The notes: generated by a model from the sequence alone, not told the origin. Shown: positions 7,533 through 17,194, counted from the stretch's first letter. The stretch is DNA of 64,000 bases from Caldanaerobius polysaccharolyticus DSM 13641 (GCF_000427425.1 NZ_KE386495.1:857072-921071), one strand, 5' to 3'. A program made the numbers and translations.

Positions 7533-8762
7533 ATGAAAAATATATTAATCTCTTTAATTGGGCGTGGGAGAAAACCAGATGGAGGTAAAGGATATATAAA
7601 AACGAGGTATAGTTTTGATAATGGTGAATATATAAGCGATGAAACGGCTTTTTTTGGTTCAGCATTGTATAGATACTTAGTAGGTAGAGGTTATGATATT
7701 GATAAGTGGATTATATTTGGTACTAATACTTCAACCTGGTCTGAAATTATTGAAGCAGTAAATAGCGTTCAACATGAAAGATTAGAAGAGATGTATTATA
7801 AAGTCTTAGATGAAGAAGAAAATGGGATAACTGATAAAACATTGAAGCAGTGGGAATGCAATATAAGCAATTTTATAAATGTAAATCTCGTCGCGGTTGA
7901 TCCTTTAGATTATAAGGCCTATATCAACGTGTTGTTAAATATTATAACTGCTGGAGATGAATATAAAATCTTTTTTGACATGACTCACGCTTTCAGACAT
8001 ATGTCTACTGTTTTATCTTTTTCATTGATGTATTTAAAATACCTTCGAGATATTAAAAATATTGAAGTATACTATGGAGCTTTGGATATGGCAAAAGATG
8101 CTGTTAAACCCGTTTTAAAAATTGACTTCATAAATGAACTGTTCTCATTATCTACTTCTTTTGATCTGTATAAAAACTCCGGGTACTTTCCTGAAATATT
8201 AAAAGATCTTGGAATTTCAAACAGGGAAAATACATATTTCAAACTGGAACTAAATAGAAATCCAAGAAATGAGTTAAGAGAAATAGTAAAAGAATTGGAG
8301 AAAATAGTGGGAAGCGATAACTACAAAACAGAAACCGCACTATGCATTAAAAATCAACTGAGCAGATTATATGAGTTAAAGTATTTAGATGAAAGAATGG
8401 TAGAGAGGGCGAAATTTTTCTTTGACAAAAAGCAGTATTTAAAAGCACTGGTGTTGCTTTATGAGGCCATAATCATACTGGCGGGAAGGGCATATCAGAT
8501 CCCAGATAAGCAAAATTACGAGAAAAGAGAAGAGAGCAGAAGAAGGATAAAAGAAGAAATAAAAGGTATTAGAGATAGAAAATTCATAAAAAGAGAGAGG
8601 ATGGGAGAGGTTTTTAATCTTTTAGAATATACGAGAAATGCAGCGGTACATGGCTCTGATCCGCAGGGTATTCAGGAATATTTAGAGCAGCGTTCGTATT
8701 TTGAAAGTTTGTTTAATGAAGCGCTGGACATTTATCACGAAATAAGCAACAGTCTTAGTTAA
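7533..8762 (+). CDS. CARF-HEPN ribonuclease (Csx1/Csx2 family), no extra domain
   Basis: 409 residues; ATG 7533 with GGAGG 7521-7525. The N-terminal CARF domain carries DMTHAFRH at about residue 149, the counterpart of DITHSF in the 4380-6110 protein. The C-terminal HEPN domain has R-x4-H as RNAAVH (Arg368-His373). Proteins of this kind are RNases switched on by cyclic oligoadenylate from Cas10. Unlike the first effector, it ends soon after HEPN and has no Csx20-like tail. It sits between array 1 and the type I-B genes, separated from the csm operon by the array, and is probably transcribed with the second cas6 (49-nt gap). Confidence 0.87.
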   Translation: MKNILISLIGRGRKPDGGKGYIKTRYSFDNGEYISDETAFFGSALYRYLVGRGYDIDKWIIFGTNTSTWSEIIEAVNSVQHERLEEMYYKVLDEEENGITDKTLKQWECNISNFINVNLVAVDPLDYKAYINVLLNIITAGDEYKIFFDMTHAFRHMSTVLSFSLMYLKYLRDIKNIEVYYGALDMAKDAVKPVLKIDFINELFSLSTSFDLYKNSGYFPEILKDLGISNRENTYFKLELNRNPRNELREIVKELEKIVGSDNYKTETALCIKNQLSRLYELKYLDERMVERAKFFFDKKQYLKALVLLYEAIIILAGRAYQIPDKQNYEKREESRRRIKEEIKGIRDRKFIKRERMGEVFNLLEYTRNAAVHGSDPQGIQEYLEQRSYFESLFNEALDIYHEISNSLS

Positions 8763-8811
8763 AGTTTAATTTTTTACCTTATGGCAACAAGTATGAAGCG
8801 GAGGTATTTTT

Positions 8812-9606
8812 ATGCGCGTAAAGATATGTTTTAGACCGGAAAAAGAAGTGGAGATTATTGATATTAATTATAACTATTATATAACATCAATGATATACAA
8901 TTTATTGTCAAAGTCAAATAAGGAGTTTACAGATAAATTGCATGATGAAGGCTATAGATTGGGCTCCAGGCACTTTAAGTTGTTTACTTTTTCTCAGCTC
9001 AAAGTAAAGAAATACATCGTAGAGGAATCGAAAATTAAAATCATGGATGATGCTTTGCTATACATAGGATCTCCTAGGCTTGATTTTTTATATTATTTGT
9101 CTGATACCCTTCTTAAGGCAGAGAGAATTAAAATTGGCAGTGGCTTTTTTATTGTTGATCATGTGGACCTACTGAGAAATGTGAGATTTTCAAGAGAGGA
9201 GAGATTTTACTGCCTTTCTCCAATAACGACTTCAACAATGGAAGTTATAGGCAATGTGAAAAAGGAGAGAAATGTAGATATAAGGGACAGCAAATTTATT
9301 GACAATTTAAAGAACAACCTTATAAGAAAATATTATCTGTTGTACGATCGGCTCCCTGAAGATATGAACATAGACATACATTTTGACGAAGAGTATTTGA
9401 GCAACATAAGAGGAAAGCTGATATGGTTTAAAAACGTGGCGGTAAAGGGCTATTCTGCACCTTTTACTATAAAGGCTGATCCTGAGATCATAAAAGTGGC
9501 TTATGAATGTGGCCTGGGAGATAAAAATAGCGCTGGTTTCGGCATGATTGAAATAGACAGAAAAAATAGAGTGGGATTGGATAATGTATGTGATAGCGGT
9601 GTATGA
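8812..9606 (+). CDS. cas6: Cas6, CRISPR repeat endoribonuclease (type I-B copy)
   Basis: 264 residues; ATG 8812 with GCGGAGG. This is a full-length Cas6: N-terminal LHDEGYRLGSRHFKLF places His44 at the position expected of the catalytic His, and the C-terminal Gly-rich loop is CGLGDKNSAGFGMIE. It cuts precursor RNA in the repeat to leave the 8-nt ATTGAAAT-type tag. Because the two arrays' repeats differ at only three bases, this enzyme could plausibly process both. The 3' end overlaps the cas2 start by 23 nt in another frame, so the two are translationally coupled. Confidence 0.93.
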   Translation: MRVKICFRPEKEVEIIDINYNYYITSMIYNLLSKSNKEFTDKLHDEGYRLGSRHFKLFTFSQLKVKKYIVEESKIKIMDDALLYIGSPRLDFLYYLSDTLLKAERIKIGSGFFIVDHVDLLRNVRFSREERFYCLSPITTSTMEVIGNVKKERNVDIRDSKFIDNLKNNLIRKYYLLYDRLPEDMNIDIHFDEEYLSNIRGKLIWFKNVAVKGYSAPFTIKADPEIIKVAYECGLGDKNSAGFGMIEIDRKNRVGLDNVCDSGV

Positions 9607-9847
9607 CGTAGAGGAAAAAAGGGTTGCAAAGATGTTAAAACTTTTCAGACAGTATCTAAACTGGATTCAAAACTCAGTTTTTGAGGGAGAGTTGACAGAA
9701 GCACAGCTTCTGAAATTAGAGAATTCTATAAAGAAGATAATAGATTCCGAAACTGACTCGGTGATAATATTTAAATTCAGGGATCAAAAATGGGCTGACA
9801 AAAAAATTATAGGCAAAGAAAAAAATTCTACGTCAAATTTTCTATAG
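9584..9847 (+). CDS. cas2: Cas2, structural subunit of the spacer integrase
   Basis: 87 residues starting MYVIAVYDVEEKRVAKMLKL, the standard Cas2 ferredoxin-fold opening with the conserved Asp8 after the first strand. Cas2 dimers bridge Cas1 dimers in spacer integration. It overlaps the end of cas6. Position is unusual: in most type I-B loci cas2 follows cas1, while here it lies between cas6 and cas8, about 6.2 kb upstream of cas1. No second cas2 is visible, so this copy probably partners the Cas1 at 16053-17039 for both arrays. Confidence 0.93.
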   Translation: MYVIAVYDVEEKRVAKMLKLFRQYLNWIQNSVFEGELTEAQLLKLENSIKKIIDSETDSVIIFKFRDQKWADKKIIGKEKNSTSNFL

Positions 9848-9921
9848 TGACATAATATGGCCATCCTGTATGTTATTATTAAAATATAGCGAAAAATCAA
9901 AGTCAACAGGAGGTGATGGGC

Positions 9922-11487
9922 GTGTTAATTACTATTAATAACAGAGACGATGTTTGGCTTAACAACGGTCTTACCAATCTGTGCCGAATGCTTAAAGAGA
10001 TAGAGGATCCCAGGATTTTTGAATGTAGCGTGTTTCCTGATAGGGTGGAAGTGAATATAAAAAATGATGAAGATTTTATAAGAATTCTGGGACGAAAGAT
10101 TGTTGCTGATAGCGATACGTACATTTTCGTCAGAAAGCAAAATGATGATGGCAGCATTAATTGGACGAGAAAGGATTATGTATGTATTCAGTATGGTAGC
10201 AAAGTTAATGGCAGAAATGTTTTAAAGGAGAAAGCGTATACAACAGAAGGTATCCAAGAGCTATTAAAAGCTGTGTTGGTTCAATATGGTGCTCTATCGG
10301 GTAAAAAGCTCAAAAAAGATGTGTGTATTTTGTGCGGACAGGAATATTTTTACGAGAAGCGATGGGATAAATTGAAACAGGCTGTATATCCTTTTATTAC
10401 CCGTAACAAATCTATGTCAGGGGTACGCAGCAACATTGAAGCGGAAAAAGCTCCTAAGACAAGGCCGGAATATTATGACAATGTATGTCCTACATGCTAC
10501 TTGATAGGCGTTCTGGAATGGTGTGATCCTGCACATATTTTCCTCTATAAAGGCGACCGGTCGTTTTTATTTATACCTGAATTATCAAGGCTTGATAACA
10601 TGTTTGATTTTAAAGAAAAATATAGATATAGCCTTGACCCTGATAGGTTTGTATCTAGTGTTAGGGTAATAATTAAGACCGGCGAGGAGGAAAAAGAAGG
10701 TTATACGCAAGGCGGTAGCAGTTTGATGCTGGCTTTTCTTGAAAAGGCTTTATCACAGGAGTTTAAGACAGAGAGGATAACCAGGTTTAAGACTCGCGTG
10801 GAATACTTTAGAAACTGGCTTATGCTGCAGATACCGTCAGGAAATATGAGGGATATAAAGCCCAGGGAAATTGGCATCGACCAGGAGGTTATAGATGTCA
10901 TCGCGGAGTGCGTTGAAAAGGACATAAAGATTTACACTTCTTTTATAAACAATTTATCTATTGTAGAATCTGGAAGCCAGGCACCAAAATACGATATGGC
11001 TGAAGACTTAAAAGAGAGATGTTCGGAGGCTTTTCTCGGCAATGATTATGATGCCTTTGCAAAGGCATTGGCGCCTAGAGGCAAGTACATGGTGCGCTTT
11101 TACAGGGATGCATATGACAATTTGAAAGACTTTGTATATATCTGGAGGTGGGAGAAGATGAGGTTAAGCGAAGATGATTTGAAGGTGGTACAGCAGGTGG
11201 CAAGGATAATAGCAAGAGTTGCTGAGGACCATTCAAATCTGCTGTTTAAGTTGGATAAGGTTCGAAACCTTACAGATCTTTTGGATCTCTTAAGAGAAGT
11301 GGGCAGGAGGTATACATTCCTTGAGGACAGAGAATATTTGAGTGCTGCTTCTCTGGCGAAGATTGCGGAACTGCTGGTGAGCAGGGATTGGTCGGTTCAG
11401 GAATTTAACGATTTTAAGAATACCCTGGCCGTATTCAGTTACGCTTATACTGGACAGAATCAATATTTTGCGAAAGCAAATAAATAG
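9922..11487 (+). CDS. cas8b: Cas8 large subunit, type I-B (Cst1-like, zinc-finger type)
   Basis: 521 residues from GTG 9922, chosen because AGGAGG (9908-9913) is 8 nt upstream; in-frame GTG 9913 and ATG 9916 overlap that site. Two CxxC pairs, CILCGQEYF at roughly residue 132 and CPTCYLIG near residue 190, form the likely zinc finger seen in CXXC-CXXC Cas8 proteins of the Tneap-type I-B systems. Cas8 recognises the protospacer-adjacent motif and recruits Cas3 in Cascade. Sequence conservation in Cas8 is weak; the call leans on the zinc motif and on its place before cas7-cas5-cas3. Confidence 0.82.
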   Translation: MLITINNRDDVWLNNGLTNLCRMLKEIEDPRIFECSVFPDRVEVNIKNDEDFIRILGRKIVADSDTYIFVRKQNDDGSINWTRKDYVCIQYGSKVNGRNVLKEKAYTTEGIQELLKAVLVQYGALSGKKLKKDVCILCGQEYFYEKRWDKLKQAVYPFITRNKSMSGVRSNIEAEKAPKTRPEYYDNVCPTCYLIGVLEWCDPAHIFLYKGDRSFLFIPELSRLDNMFDFKEKYRYSLDPDRFVSSVRVIIKTGEEEKEGYTQGGSSLMLAFLEKALSQEFKTERITRFKTRVEYFRNWLMLQIPSGNMRDIKPREIGIDQEVIDVIAECVEKDIKIYTSFINNLSIVESGSQAPKYDMAEDLKERCSEAFLGNDYDAFAKALAPRGKYMVRFYRDAYDNLKDFVYIWRWEKMRLSEDDLKVVQQVARIIARVAEDHSNLLFKLDKVRNLTDLLDLLREVGRRYTFLEDREYLSAASLAKIAELLVSRDWSVQEFNDFKNTLAVFSYAYTGQNQYFAKANK

Positions 11488-11501
11488 GGGAGGATTTAAA
11501 T

Positions 11502-12437
11502 ATGGATATGAAATGCATTGAAATGACATGGTTAAGTAAGACATCGCTTACAAATCTTAACTCAGGAGAAGGAGAAAGCAATCTCATTGATGTGAAGAAG
11601 TACAGGTGGAAGGGCGAGGAGTACCCTTATGTCAGCGGGCAGGCCATGAGGTTTTACATGAAGGAAGCTATAAGGCGCCTTACGGATTTCAACAGTTCGT
11701 GTATACCCAATGATAAAGGAGAAAGCTGCGGCGATGTGAGTTCATGCGAACTGTGTGACCTTTTTGGATACATGAGTACCATTGAGAAAAAAGAGTCTAA
11801 AAAGGGCGGCGCAAAGATCAGGGTATCGCCGGTGAAAGTGGCTCCTGCTATGGGGTTGCTTCCTTTTGATGAGAACAGCACTATTGACTTTCTGACAAGG
11901 AAGAAGAGATCTTCTACAGATAGCGGCGATCTCAAAGGAGATATAGTCAATGTGGAGATGGGACTAAACATATATAGGAGTGGTATATCCATAGATGTTT
12001 ATAAGATAGGGAGAGAAGAGGTAATAAATGAGGATAATGGCCGCAGGACAATAGAGTTAAAAGACTTGGTACCCGCTGATGAAAGGTTAAAGCGAATTAT
12101 ACATGTATTGGATGCGGTGAAAAATATGAGTGACTATTCTAAACAAGCTCGACTATTGACGGATTTCACTCCGGACTTCATAGTATGTTCCCTTCAGCCC
12201 AACTATAATCACAGACTTCAGAAGGCGATCGAGATAGATGAAGGGCAAAATTTAAATACAGATAGGCTAAAAGAGATATTGATTCAGTTAAAAGAGGATG
12301 GATCTTATATAGTCGCTGGAGCCATATCGGGTATTGTGAATAATTTAGATGAGGTAAAAGAGGTATTAAGTGAGCTGGGTATTGAGTTGAAATTACCAGG
12401 TGAGGCAATAAATGCATTAAAAGAAAAGATAAGGTGA
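11502..12437 (+). CDS. cas7: Cas7, Cascade backbone (Cst2/DevR family)
   Basis: 311 residues with GGGGAGG just upstream of ATG 11502. The N terminus MTWLSKTSLTNLNSGEGESN and the motif YPYVSGQAMRFYMKEA match the Cas7/Cst2/DevR family; a Cys-rich insertion CGDVSSCELCDLFGY follows, as in many members. Cas7 polymerises along the crRNA guide. It lies 14 nt after cas8 and 4 nt before cas5. Confidence 0.92.
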   Translation: MDMKCIEMTWLSKTSLTNLNSGEGESNLIDVKKYRWKGEEYPYVSGQAMRFYMKEAIRRLTDFNSSCIPNDKGESCGDVSSCELCDLFGYMSTIEKKESKKGGAKIRVSPVKVAPAMGLLPFDENSTIDFLTRKKRSSTDSGDLKGDIVNVEMGLNIYRSGISIDVYKIGREEVINEDNGRRTIELKDLVPADERLKRIIHVLDAVKNMSDYSKQARLLTDFTPDFIVCSLQPNYNHRLQKAIEIDEGQNLNTDRLKEILIQLKEDGSYIVAGAISGIVNNLDEVKEVLSELGIELKLPGEAINALKEKIR

Positions 12438-12441
12438 TAGC

Positions 12442-13092
12442 ATGAATGGCCTGATGTTTAAAATGTCAGCTCCTTATTTTGCGGCGTTCAGAAAGCCTAC
12501 CTCCAATAGCTCTTTGAGCACGTTTCCTGTACCGCCGTTTACTACTATAAGGGGCATGATATCCAATGCGATGGGTTTGAGAAGGGATGATTTTACTTTG
12601 CAAGATATTATGGAGATAGGCGTCGCACCTGTTTATATAGAAAGGCCTGTAAAGGAAAAAGCGCTTATGTTGAAAACGGTTAATAACCCCAAAGATAACA
12701 TAAAAGCTTTCTGGACTTCGCCGTTCTGGAGAGATTTCATGGTCATGCCTGAATACAAAATATACATAAAAGCAGAGGACGCTTTAATAGATGAAATATA
12801 TGAAGCACTTATAAACCCTGCAAGGCCGCTTTATATAGGCCAATCGGACGATATGGTCGTGATTGAAGATCTAGAAAAAACCGATGTAGTCAAAGGCCAA
12901 TCTGACACTGTAAATTCCATTATAGAGGGCCTTTGTGATGGCTGTGAACTGGTAAAGTTGCTCTATAAATTTCGGGATAAAGATACGTTGATTTACACGC
13001 CTACAATATCTGTGCCTTATGAATTACCGTATAAGCTAAATAAAGTTATAGAGGGTTATTACTTTAAAAATGATTTTGTTCAGCTGTTTTGA
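12442..13092 (+). CDS. cas5: Cas5, crRNA 5'-handle cap of Cascade
   Basis: 216-residue Cas5t-type RAMP protein. The N-terminal signature FKMSAPYFAAFRKPTSN followed by STFPVPPFTTIRGMISNAMG is characteristic of Cas5, with the PPxTTIxGmi block. It binds the 5' handle of crRNA and joins Cas8. ATG 12442 follows cas7 by 4 nt. The stop at 13090-13092 lies just upstream of the cas3 start. Confidence 0.92.
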   Translation: MNGLMFKMSAPYFAAFRKPTSNSSLSTFPVPPFTTIRGMISNAMGLRRDDFTLQDIMEIGVAPVYIERPVKEKALMLKTVNNPKDNIKAFWTSPFWRDFMVMPEYKIYIKAEDALIDEIYEALINPARPLYIGQSDDMVVIEDLEKTDVVKGQSDTVNSIIEGLCDGCELVKLLYKFRDKDTLIYTPTISVPYELPYKLNKVIEGYYFKNDFVQLF

Positions 13093-13102
13093 GGTGAAGG
13101 GT

Positions 13103-15550
13103 ATGGATATAGCCAAAAGGCATGAATATAATGATAAGGTGTTTTTCCAGACGCTAAAAGGCCACACAGTAGATGGACTGGTGATATTAAAGAGATATTT
13201 TGATTCCAACGAAATGACAGTACGGGAATTTTGCCGAAAGTGGGATGTGGACTATAATAGATTTGTCCAGAATACCTTTGAAATAGTGTTGTTTCACGAT
13301 ACGGGTAAATTGATAAAAGAGTTTCAGGAGAATATAAGGATGGGGAAATCGTCAAAAGATTATCCCCATCCCCTTATATCCGTGTATATAGTTATGATGT
13401 TACAGGAAGCTGGAATGGATATACTTAGGCCTCTTGACGACAAGTATTGTCCTTTTCCAGACGAAGAGTTTATGGCATTGTGCCAGATTTTATCTCATCA
13501 TACCCAGCTTTACCAGGGAATTTACGAAAATGTCTCTAATGTACCCCATCTCCTTTATGACGAAATAAACAGGTTTTTAGATGATATTCCTGAAATTATT
13601 AGATTGAGTGGATTTAAAGGAATAACCATAAAACCGGTTCATGTAAAGAATGAACCTATTCCAAAAGATTTTATAGATGAATTTCGGCACATAAAGAACC
13701 AGTGGGTTGATTTTTGCAGGAATATGAAAGCTAAGGATAAAGTAAGATTAAAAGCCGTATATAGCTACATGTATTCGCTCTTGCAGCTATGCGATGATTA
13801 CTCCAGCGCCTATTTCTCAGAGTATGTTGAGGAACATAATCTTGATTGGGATATAACTGGTCCCATATTAAGCTATGATGCTGCCGGTAAGTATGTCATT
13901 CCATATCCGGAAATCGATAAAAACGCTATAACTGGTGGACGAGATCCAAGGGATTTTCAGAAACGGTTGGGTGATGTTGGTCCTTATGTGATGCTGCTGG
14001 CGCCATGTGGAAGGGGAAAGACTGAAGGGGCATTATATTGGGCTGAAAACATGAGAAAACATCGGTTTATCAATAGGCTTATTTTTGCCATGCCTACCCA
14101 GATAACCAGCAACGCCATGGCGGATAGGTTAAAGATGATTTACGGCGAGGAAAACGTAGGGGTATATCATGGTAAGAGCCTTTTGTATTACCAGGAACAA
14201 TTAAAAGGAATAATTGATGAAGACGATCTAAAGCTTATAGAGCTGGCTGAAGAACAGAATTTTATGTCAAAAGTTTTTTTAAAGCCTATCATGGTTACCA
14301 CTATTGATCATTTAGTTTTTTCCTTTATACATGGTTTCAGTCAGGCTGATTTTACTCTGGGTAATATACAAACGGCGTGTATAGTATTTGATGAAGTTCA
14401 TTATTATGAGAAGGATACATTGAGGCATCTTGTCAGTTTGTTTTCGCTGTTACGGGAGATGAAGATACCCCATCTACTTATGAGCGGTACCTTTCCTGAG
14501 TTTCTCAAAAAAAATTTGGAAGAGAGTGCTGCGTTAGAAGGAAAAAGCTATGAGACCGTAATAGATGAGGAGGGGCTCAAATATCAGCCTTTTATTGTGA
14601 AAAAACACGGCGACTGTATAGTAAATAAAATAGAAAATGACTTTGCCGTAAATGACGATGTGATAGAAGAGATCAGGAGCAATTACCATAAAGGTATAAG
14701 GCAGTACATAATCTTAAATACGGTGAGAAAGGCTCAGGAGGTATATAAAAGGTTAAAGGGGGTAATAGAGCCATCTGACAATTTAGTATTATACCATTCG
14801 CGATTTACCGGCCATGATAGATCAAAAAAAGATAAATCCTTATTGCGGGACAGGGATAAGAGGCCGTATATCCTTGTAAGCACCCAGGCTATCGAAATAA
14901 GCCTTGATATATCTTGCGACGTTATGTTCACCGAACTGGCACCTGCTGATGCTATAGGCCAGAGGGGTGGCAGGTTGAACAGGGGTGCAAAGCATTACTT
15001 AAAAGATAATTTGGAGTGTGTTTTACATCTATACAATACTGATACGATGAGACCTTATGTAAATTCAAAAAAAGATGAAGATGTGAAGGCGGTATTAGAG
15101 AGGACGTACGCTGGTTTTACAGATAAACCGTATACTTATGGAGATATTAAGGCCATATGTGATATAGCTTATAGAGATTTTAGGCTGGATTATACAGATT
15201 TTCTGGCATTCTTTTACGCTGGCACTTTGTTCGGTTATAGTTATAAAGAGATTACCCGGGAAGGGGCAGGAGAGGAAGGAAATGTATTTAAGCTTCGAAG
15301 CGATGATTATATAATGATCGATGCATATCCATTAGATGTAGTAGGAGATAACGTGGAAAATTGCAGAGATTATGAAAACATTGTTAAAGTACCGTACTGG
15401 TGGTACGTGTCAGCGAAAGAGAATTTGTTCAAAAATTTAGAGGATAAATACCACAAGTACCTGGTATGCAAATTGCCATATTCATTTGAAATAGGGTTTG
15501 ATGAGTCCAAGCTAAAGGAAGTGATGCCTGATTATGGGGCTTTTCTCTAG
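13103..15550 (+). CDS. cas3: Cas3, HD nuclease-helicase of type I interference
   Basis: 815 residues from ATG 13103 (GAGGTGAAGG upstream; an in-frame ATG at 13070 overlaps cas5). The N-terminal HD nuclease has KGHTVDGL, LFHDTGK (His64-Asp65) and LSHHTQ. The SF2 helicase follows: Walker A APCGRGKTEG near residue 302, DEVH near 430, SGTFP, VSTQAIEISLDIS and QRGGRLNRG. All key motifs appear intact, so this should be an active single-polypeptide Cas3 that unwinds and degrades DNA marked by Cascade. The last 17 nt overlap cas4. Confidence 0.96.
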   Translation: MDIAKRHEYNDKVFFQTLKGHTVDGLVILKRYFDSNEMTVREFCRKWDVDYNRFVQNTFEIVLFHDTGKLIKEFQENIRMGKSSKDYPHPLISVYIVMMLQEAGMDILRPLDDKYCPFPDEEFMALCQILSHHTQLYQGIYENVSNVPHLLYDEINRFLDDIPEIIRLSGFKGITIKPVHVKNEPIPKDFIDEFRHIKNQWVDFCRNMKAKDKVRLKAVYSYMYSLLQLCDDYSSAYFSEYVEEHNLDWDITGPILSYDAAGKYVIPYPEIDKNAITGGRDPRDFQKRLGDVGPYVMLLAPCGRGKTEGALYWAENMRKHRFINRLIFAMPTQITSNAMADRLKMIYGEENVGVYHGKSLLYYQEQLKGIIDEDDLKLIELAEEQNFMSKVFLKPIMVTTIDHLVFSFIHGFSQADFTLGNIQTACIVFDEVHYYEKDTLRHLVSLFSLLREMKIPHLLMSGTFPEFLKKNLEESAALEGKSYETVIDEEGLKYQPFIVKKHGDCIVNKIENDFAVNDDVIEEIRSNYHKGIRQYIILNTVRKAQEVYKRLKGVIEPSDNLVLYHSRFTGHDRSKKDKSLLRDRDKRPYILVSTQAIEISLDISCDVMFTELAPADAIGQRGGRLNRGAKHYLKDNLECVLHLYNTDTMRPYVNSKKDEDVKAVLERTYAGFTDKPYTYGDIKAICDIAYRDFRLDYTDFLAFFYAGTLFGYSYKEITREGAGEEGNVFKLRSDDYIMIDAYPLDVVGDNVENCRDYENIVKVPYWWYVSAKENLFKNLEDKYHKYLVCKLPYSFEIGFDESKLKEVMPDYGAFL

Positions 15551-16043
15551 TGAGGTAAAAATTACCGGTGTAGAGGTAAACTATTATTTTTACTGCAAAA
15601 GGCAGTTGTGGTTTTATACCCATGGACTGGATATGGAGCAGAATTCTGTGGATGTGGAAATCGGCAGAGAAATTCACGATGAAAGCTTCGAAAGAGAGCA
15701 CAAAGAGGTTTTGATAGATGATACTATAAAGCTAGATTTTGTAGGTAAAAGTGCAGAAATTCATGAAGTCAAAAAAGGAAAGAGATTGGATAAAGGCGAT
15801 AGGTATCAGATACTATTTTATATCTATTACCTTGAGAAAAAGGGTATAGAAAATGTGCGGGCCGTGGTTCACTTTCCTCTGTATAAGATGAAAGAGGAAT
15901 TATATTTGACCGATGAAGATAGGAAGGTATTAGAGGAGGCTCTTGCGGAAATAAAAAAGATAAGGCAAGCCAATAAGCCAGATCCTCCTTTGAACAAGTC
16001 TGCCTGCAAAAAGTGTAGTTATTATGAACTTTGCCTGAGTTGA
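15534..16043 (+). CDS. cas4: Cas4, Fe-S RecB-like nuclease of spacer adaptation
   Basis: 169 residues. Cas4 signatures: N-terminal YYFYCKRQLWFY with the first cluster Cys, the RecB nuclease strand EIHEVKKGKRL, DRYQILFYIYYL (QxxxY motif), and the C-terminal cluster CKKCSYYELC, giving four Cys for the iron-sulfur centre. Cas4 trims prespacers and selects those with the correct adjacent motif. ATG 15534 overlaps the cas3 3' end; cas1 follows within 10 nt. Confidence 0.93.
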   Translation: MGLFSSEVKITGVEVNYYFYCKRQLWFYTHGLDMEQNSVDVEIGREIHDESFEREHKEVLIDDTIKLDFVGKSAEIHEVKKGKRLDKGDRYQILFYIYYLEKKGIENVRAVVHFPLYKMKEELYLTDEDRKVLEEALAEIKKIRQANKPDPPLNKSACKKCSYYELCLS

Positions 16044-16052
16044 GGTGTGCAT

Positions 16053-17039
16053 ATGAAAAGGAATTATTATATAATGAGTAACGGTCGTATATCACGAAAA
16101 GATAATACTATATACTTTGAGGGAAGCGAAGGCAAAAAAGCCATACCTATAAACGATGTGGAGTCCATTTATATTTTCGGCGAGGTGGATTTTAATAACA
16201 GGGCTGTAAACTTTCTGGCACAGAATAACGTGACAGTTCATCTTTTCAATTATTATGGCTTTTATACCGGCAGCTTTTATCCGAGAGAGTATTTGCTTTC
16301 GGGCTTTTTAGTGGTTAAACAGGTAGAGAAATATCTCAATAATTTCACACGGCTTCAAATAGCCAGAGAATTTATAGATGCAGCCAGCTACAATATACTT
16401 AAAAATCTTAAATATTATAATCGCAAAATAGATCTAGAGGATTATATAGAGAGAATAGAGGTAGAAAGAGAAAATATATCTAAGGCAAATAGCATAAGCG
16501 AATTAATGGGAACTGAAGGCAGGATAAGGGATATATACTATGAAACATTTAATTTAATCACTACTGGTAGATTTGAATTTGATAAAAGGGTTAAACAACC
16601 ACCTGATAACGCTATGAATGCATTGATATCTTTCGGCAATTCCCTTATGTATACAACGGTTTTAAGTGAAATTTACAATACGCAGTTAAATCCAACTGTA
16701 AGTTATCTCCACGAACCAGGCGAGAGGAGATTTTCTTTGAGTTTAGATATAAGTGAAGTTTTTAAGCCGATAATAGTGGATAGGGTTATATTTAAGTTAA
16801 TAAATGAAGGCATGATAAGAGAGGAACACTTTGATAAAGATCTGAATATGTGCTATTTAAGCGATAAAGGTAGAGCCGTTTTTTTAAAAGAATATGATGA
16901 AAAATTAAATACTATAATCCACCATAAAGACTTAGATAGAAACGTTAGCTATAGAAGATTGATAAGGCTGGAATGTTATAAATTGATAAAGCATATTACA
17001 GACGTAAAGAAATATGAAGGGCTAAAAATTTGGTGGTAA
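16053..17039 (+). CDS. cas1: Cas1, CRISPR spacer integrase
   Basis: 328 residues from ATG 16053 (TGAGGTG 6-12 nt upstream; in-frame GTG 16047 overlaps that site). Catalytic metal-binding residues appear intact: Glu155 in MGTEGR, His220 in YLHEPGE and Asp232 in SLSLDISEV. It integrates spacers at the leader-repeat junction with Cas2. It is the last gene before the array 2 leader, and it is the only cas1 seen for the two arrays. No reverse-transcriptase fusion is present. Confidence 0.96.
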   Translation: MKRNYYIMSNGRISRKDNTIYFEGSEGKKAIPINDVESIYIFGEVDFNNRAVNFLAQNNVTVHLFNYYGFYTGSFYPREYLLSGFLVVKQVEKYLNNFTRLQIAREFIDAASYNILKNLKYYNRKIDLEDYIERIEVERENISKANSISELMGTEGRIRDIYYETFNLITTGRFEFDKRVKQPPDNAMNALISFGNSLMYTTVLSEIYNTQLNPTVSYLHEPGERRFSLSLDISEVFKPIIVDRVIFKLINEGMIREEHFDKDLNMCYLSDKGRAVFLKEYDEKLNTIIHHKDLDRNVSYRRLIRLECYKLIKHITDVKKYEGLKIWW

Positions 17040-17194
17040 AATATTGACACAAATATCTTATTTATGATAAACTGAAAAGTAATGGTCGTTAAAGATGTCA
17101 ACGTCCAAGCTTTTTTACATCACCTGAGGTTGACGATAATTTTATACCATATGAGGGTATCAAAAACCCTCATATATAAACATTTTTTGCTGGG
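17040..17194 (+). promoter_or_regulatory. Leader of CRISPR array 2
   Basis: 155 nt between cas1 and repeat 1. It shares TTTTTACATCACCTGAGGT, then TGACGATAATTTTATACCAT, with the array 1 leader, and the hairpin GAGGGT-atcaaaa-ACCCTC at 17153-17171, again exactly 23 nt before the first repeat. The conserved hairpin and spacing suggest a common signal for integration or transcription. Confidence 0.87.

Noticed and set aside
12442-17039. Subtype I-A or I-C assignment for the second cas locus
   Set aside because: A single fused Cas3 (HD plus helicase), a Cst2/DevR-type Cas7, a Cas5t-type Cas5 and a separate Cas6 fit type I-B (Tneap-like).
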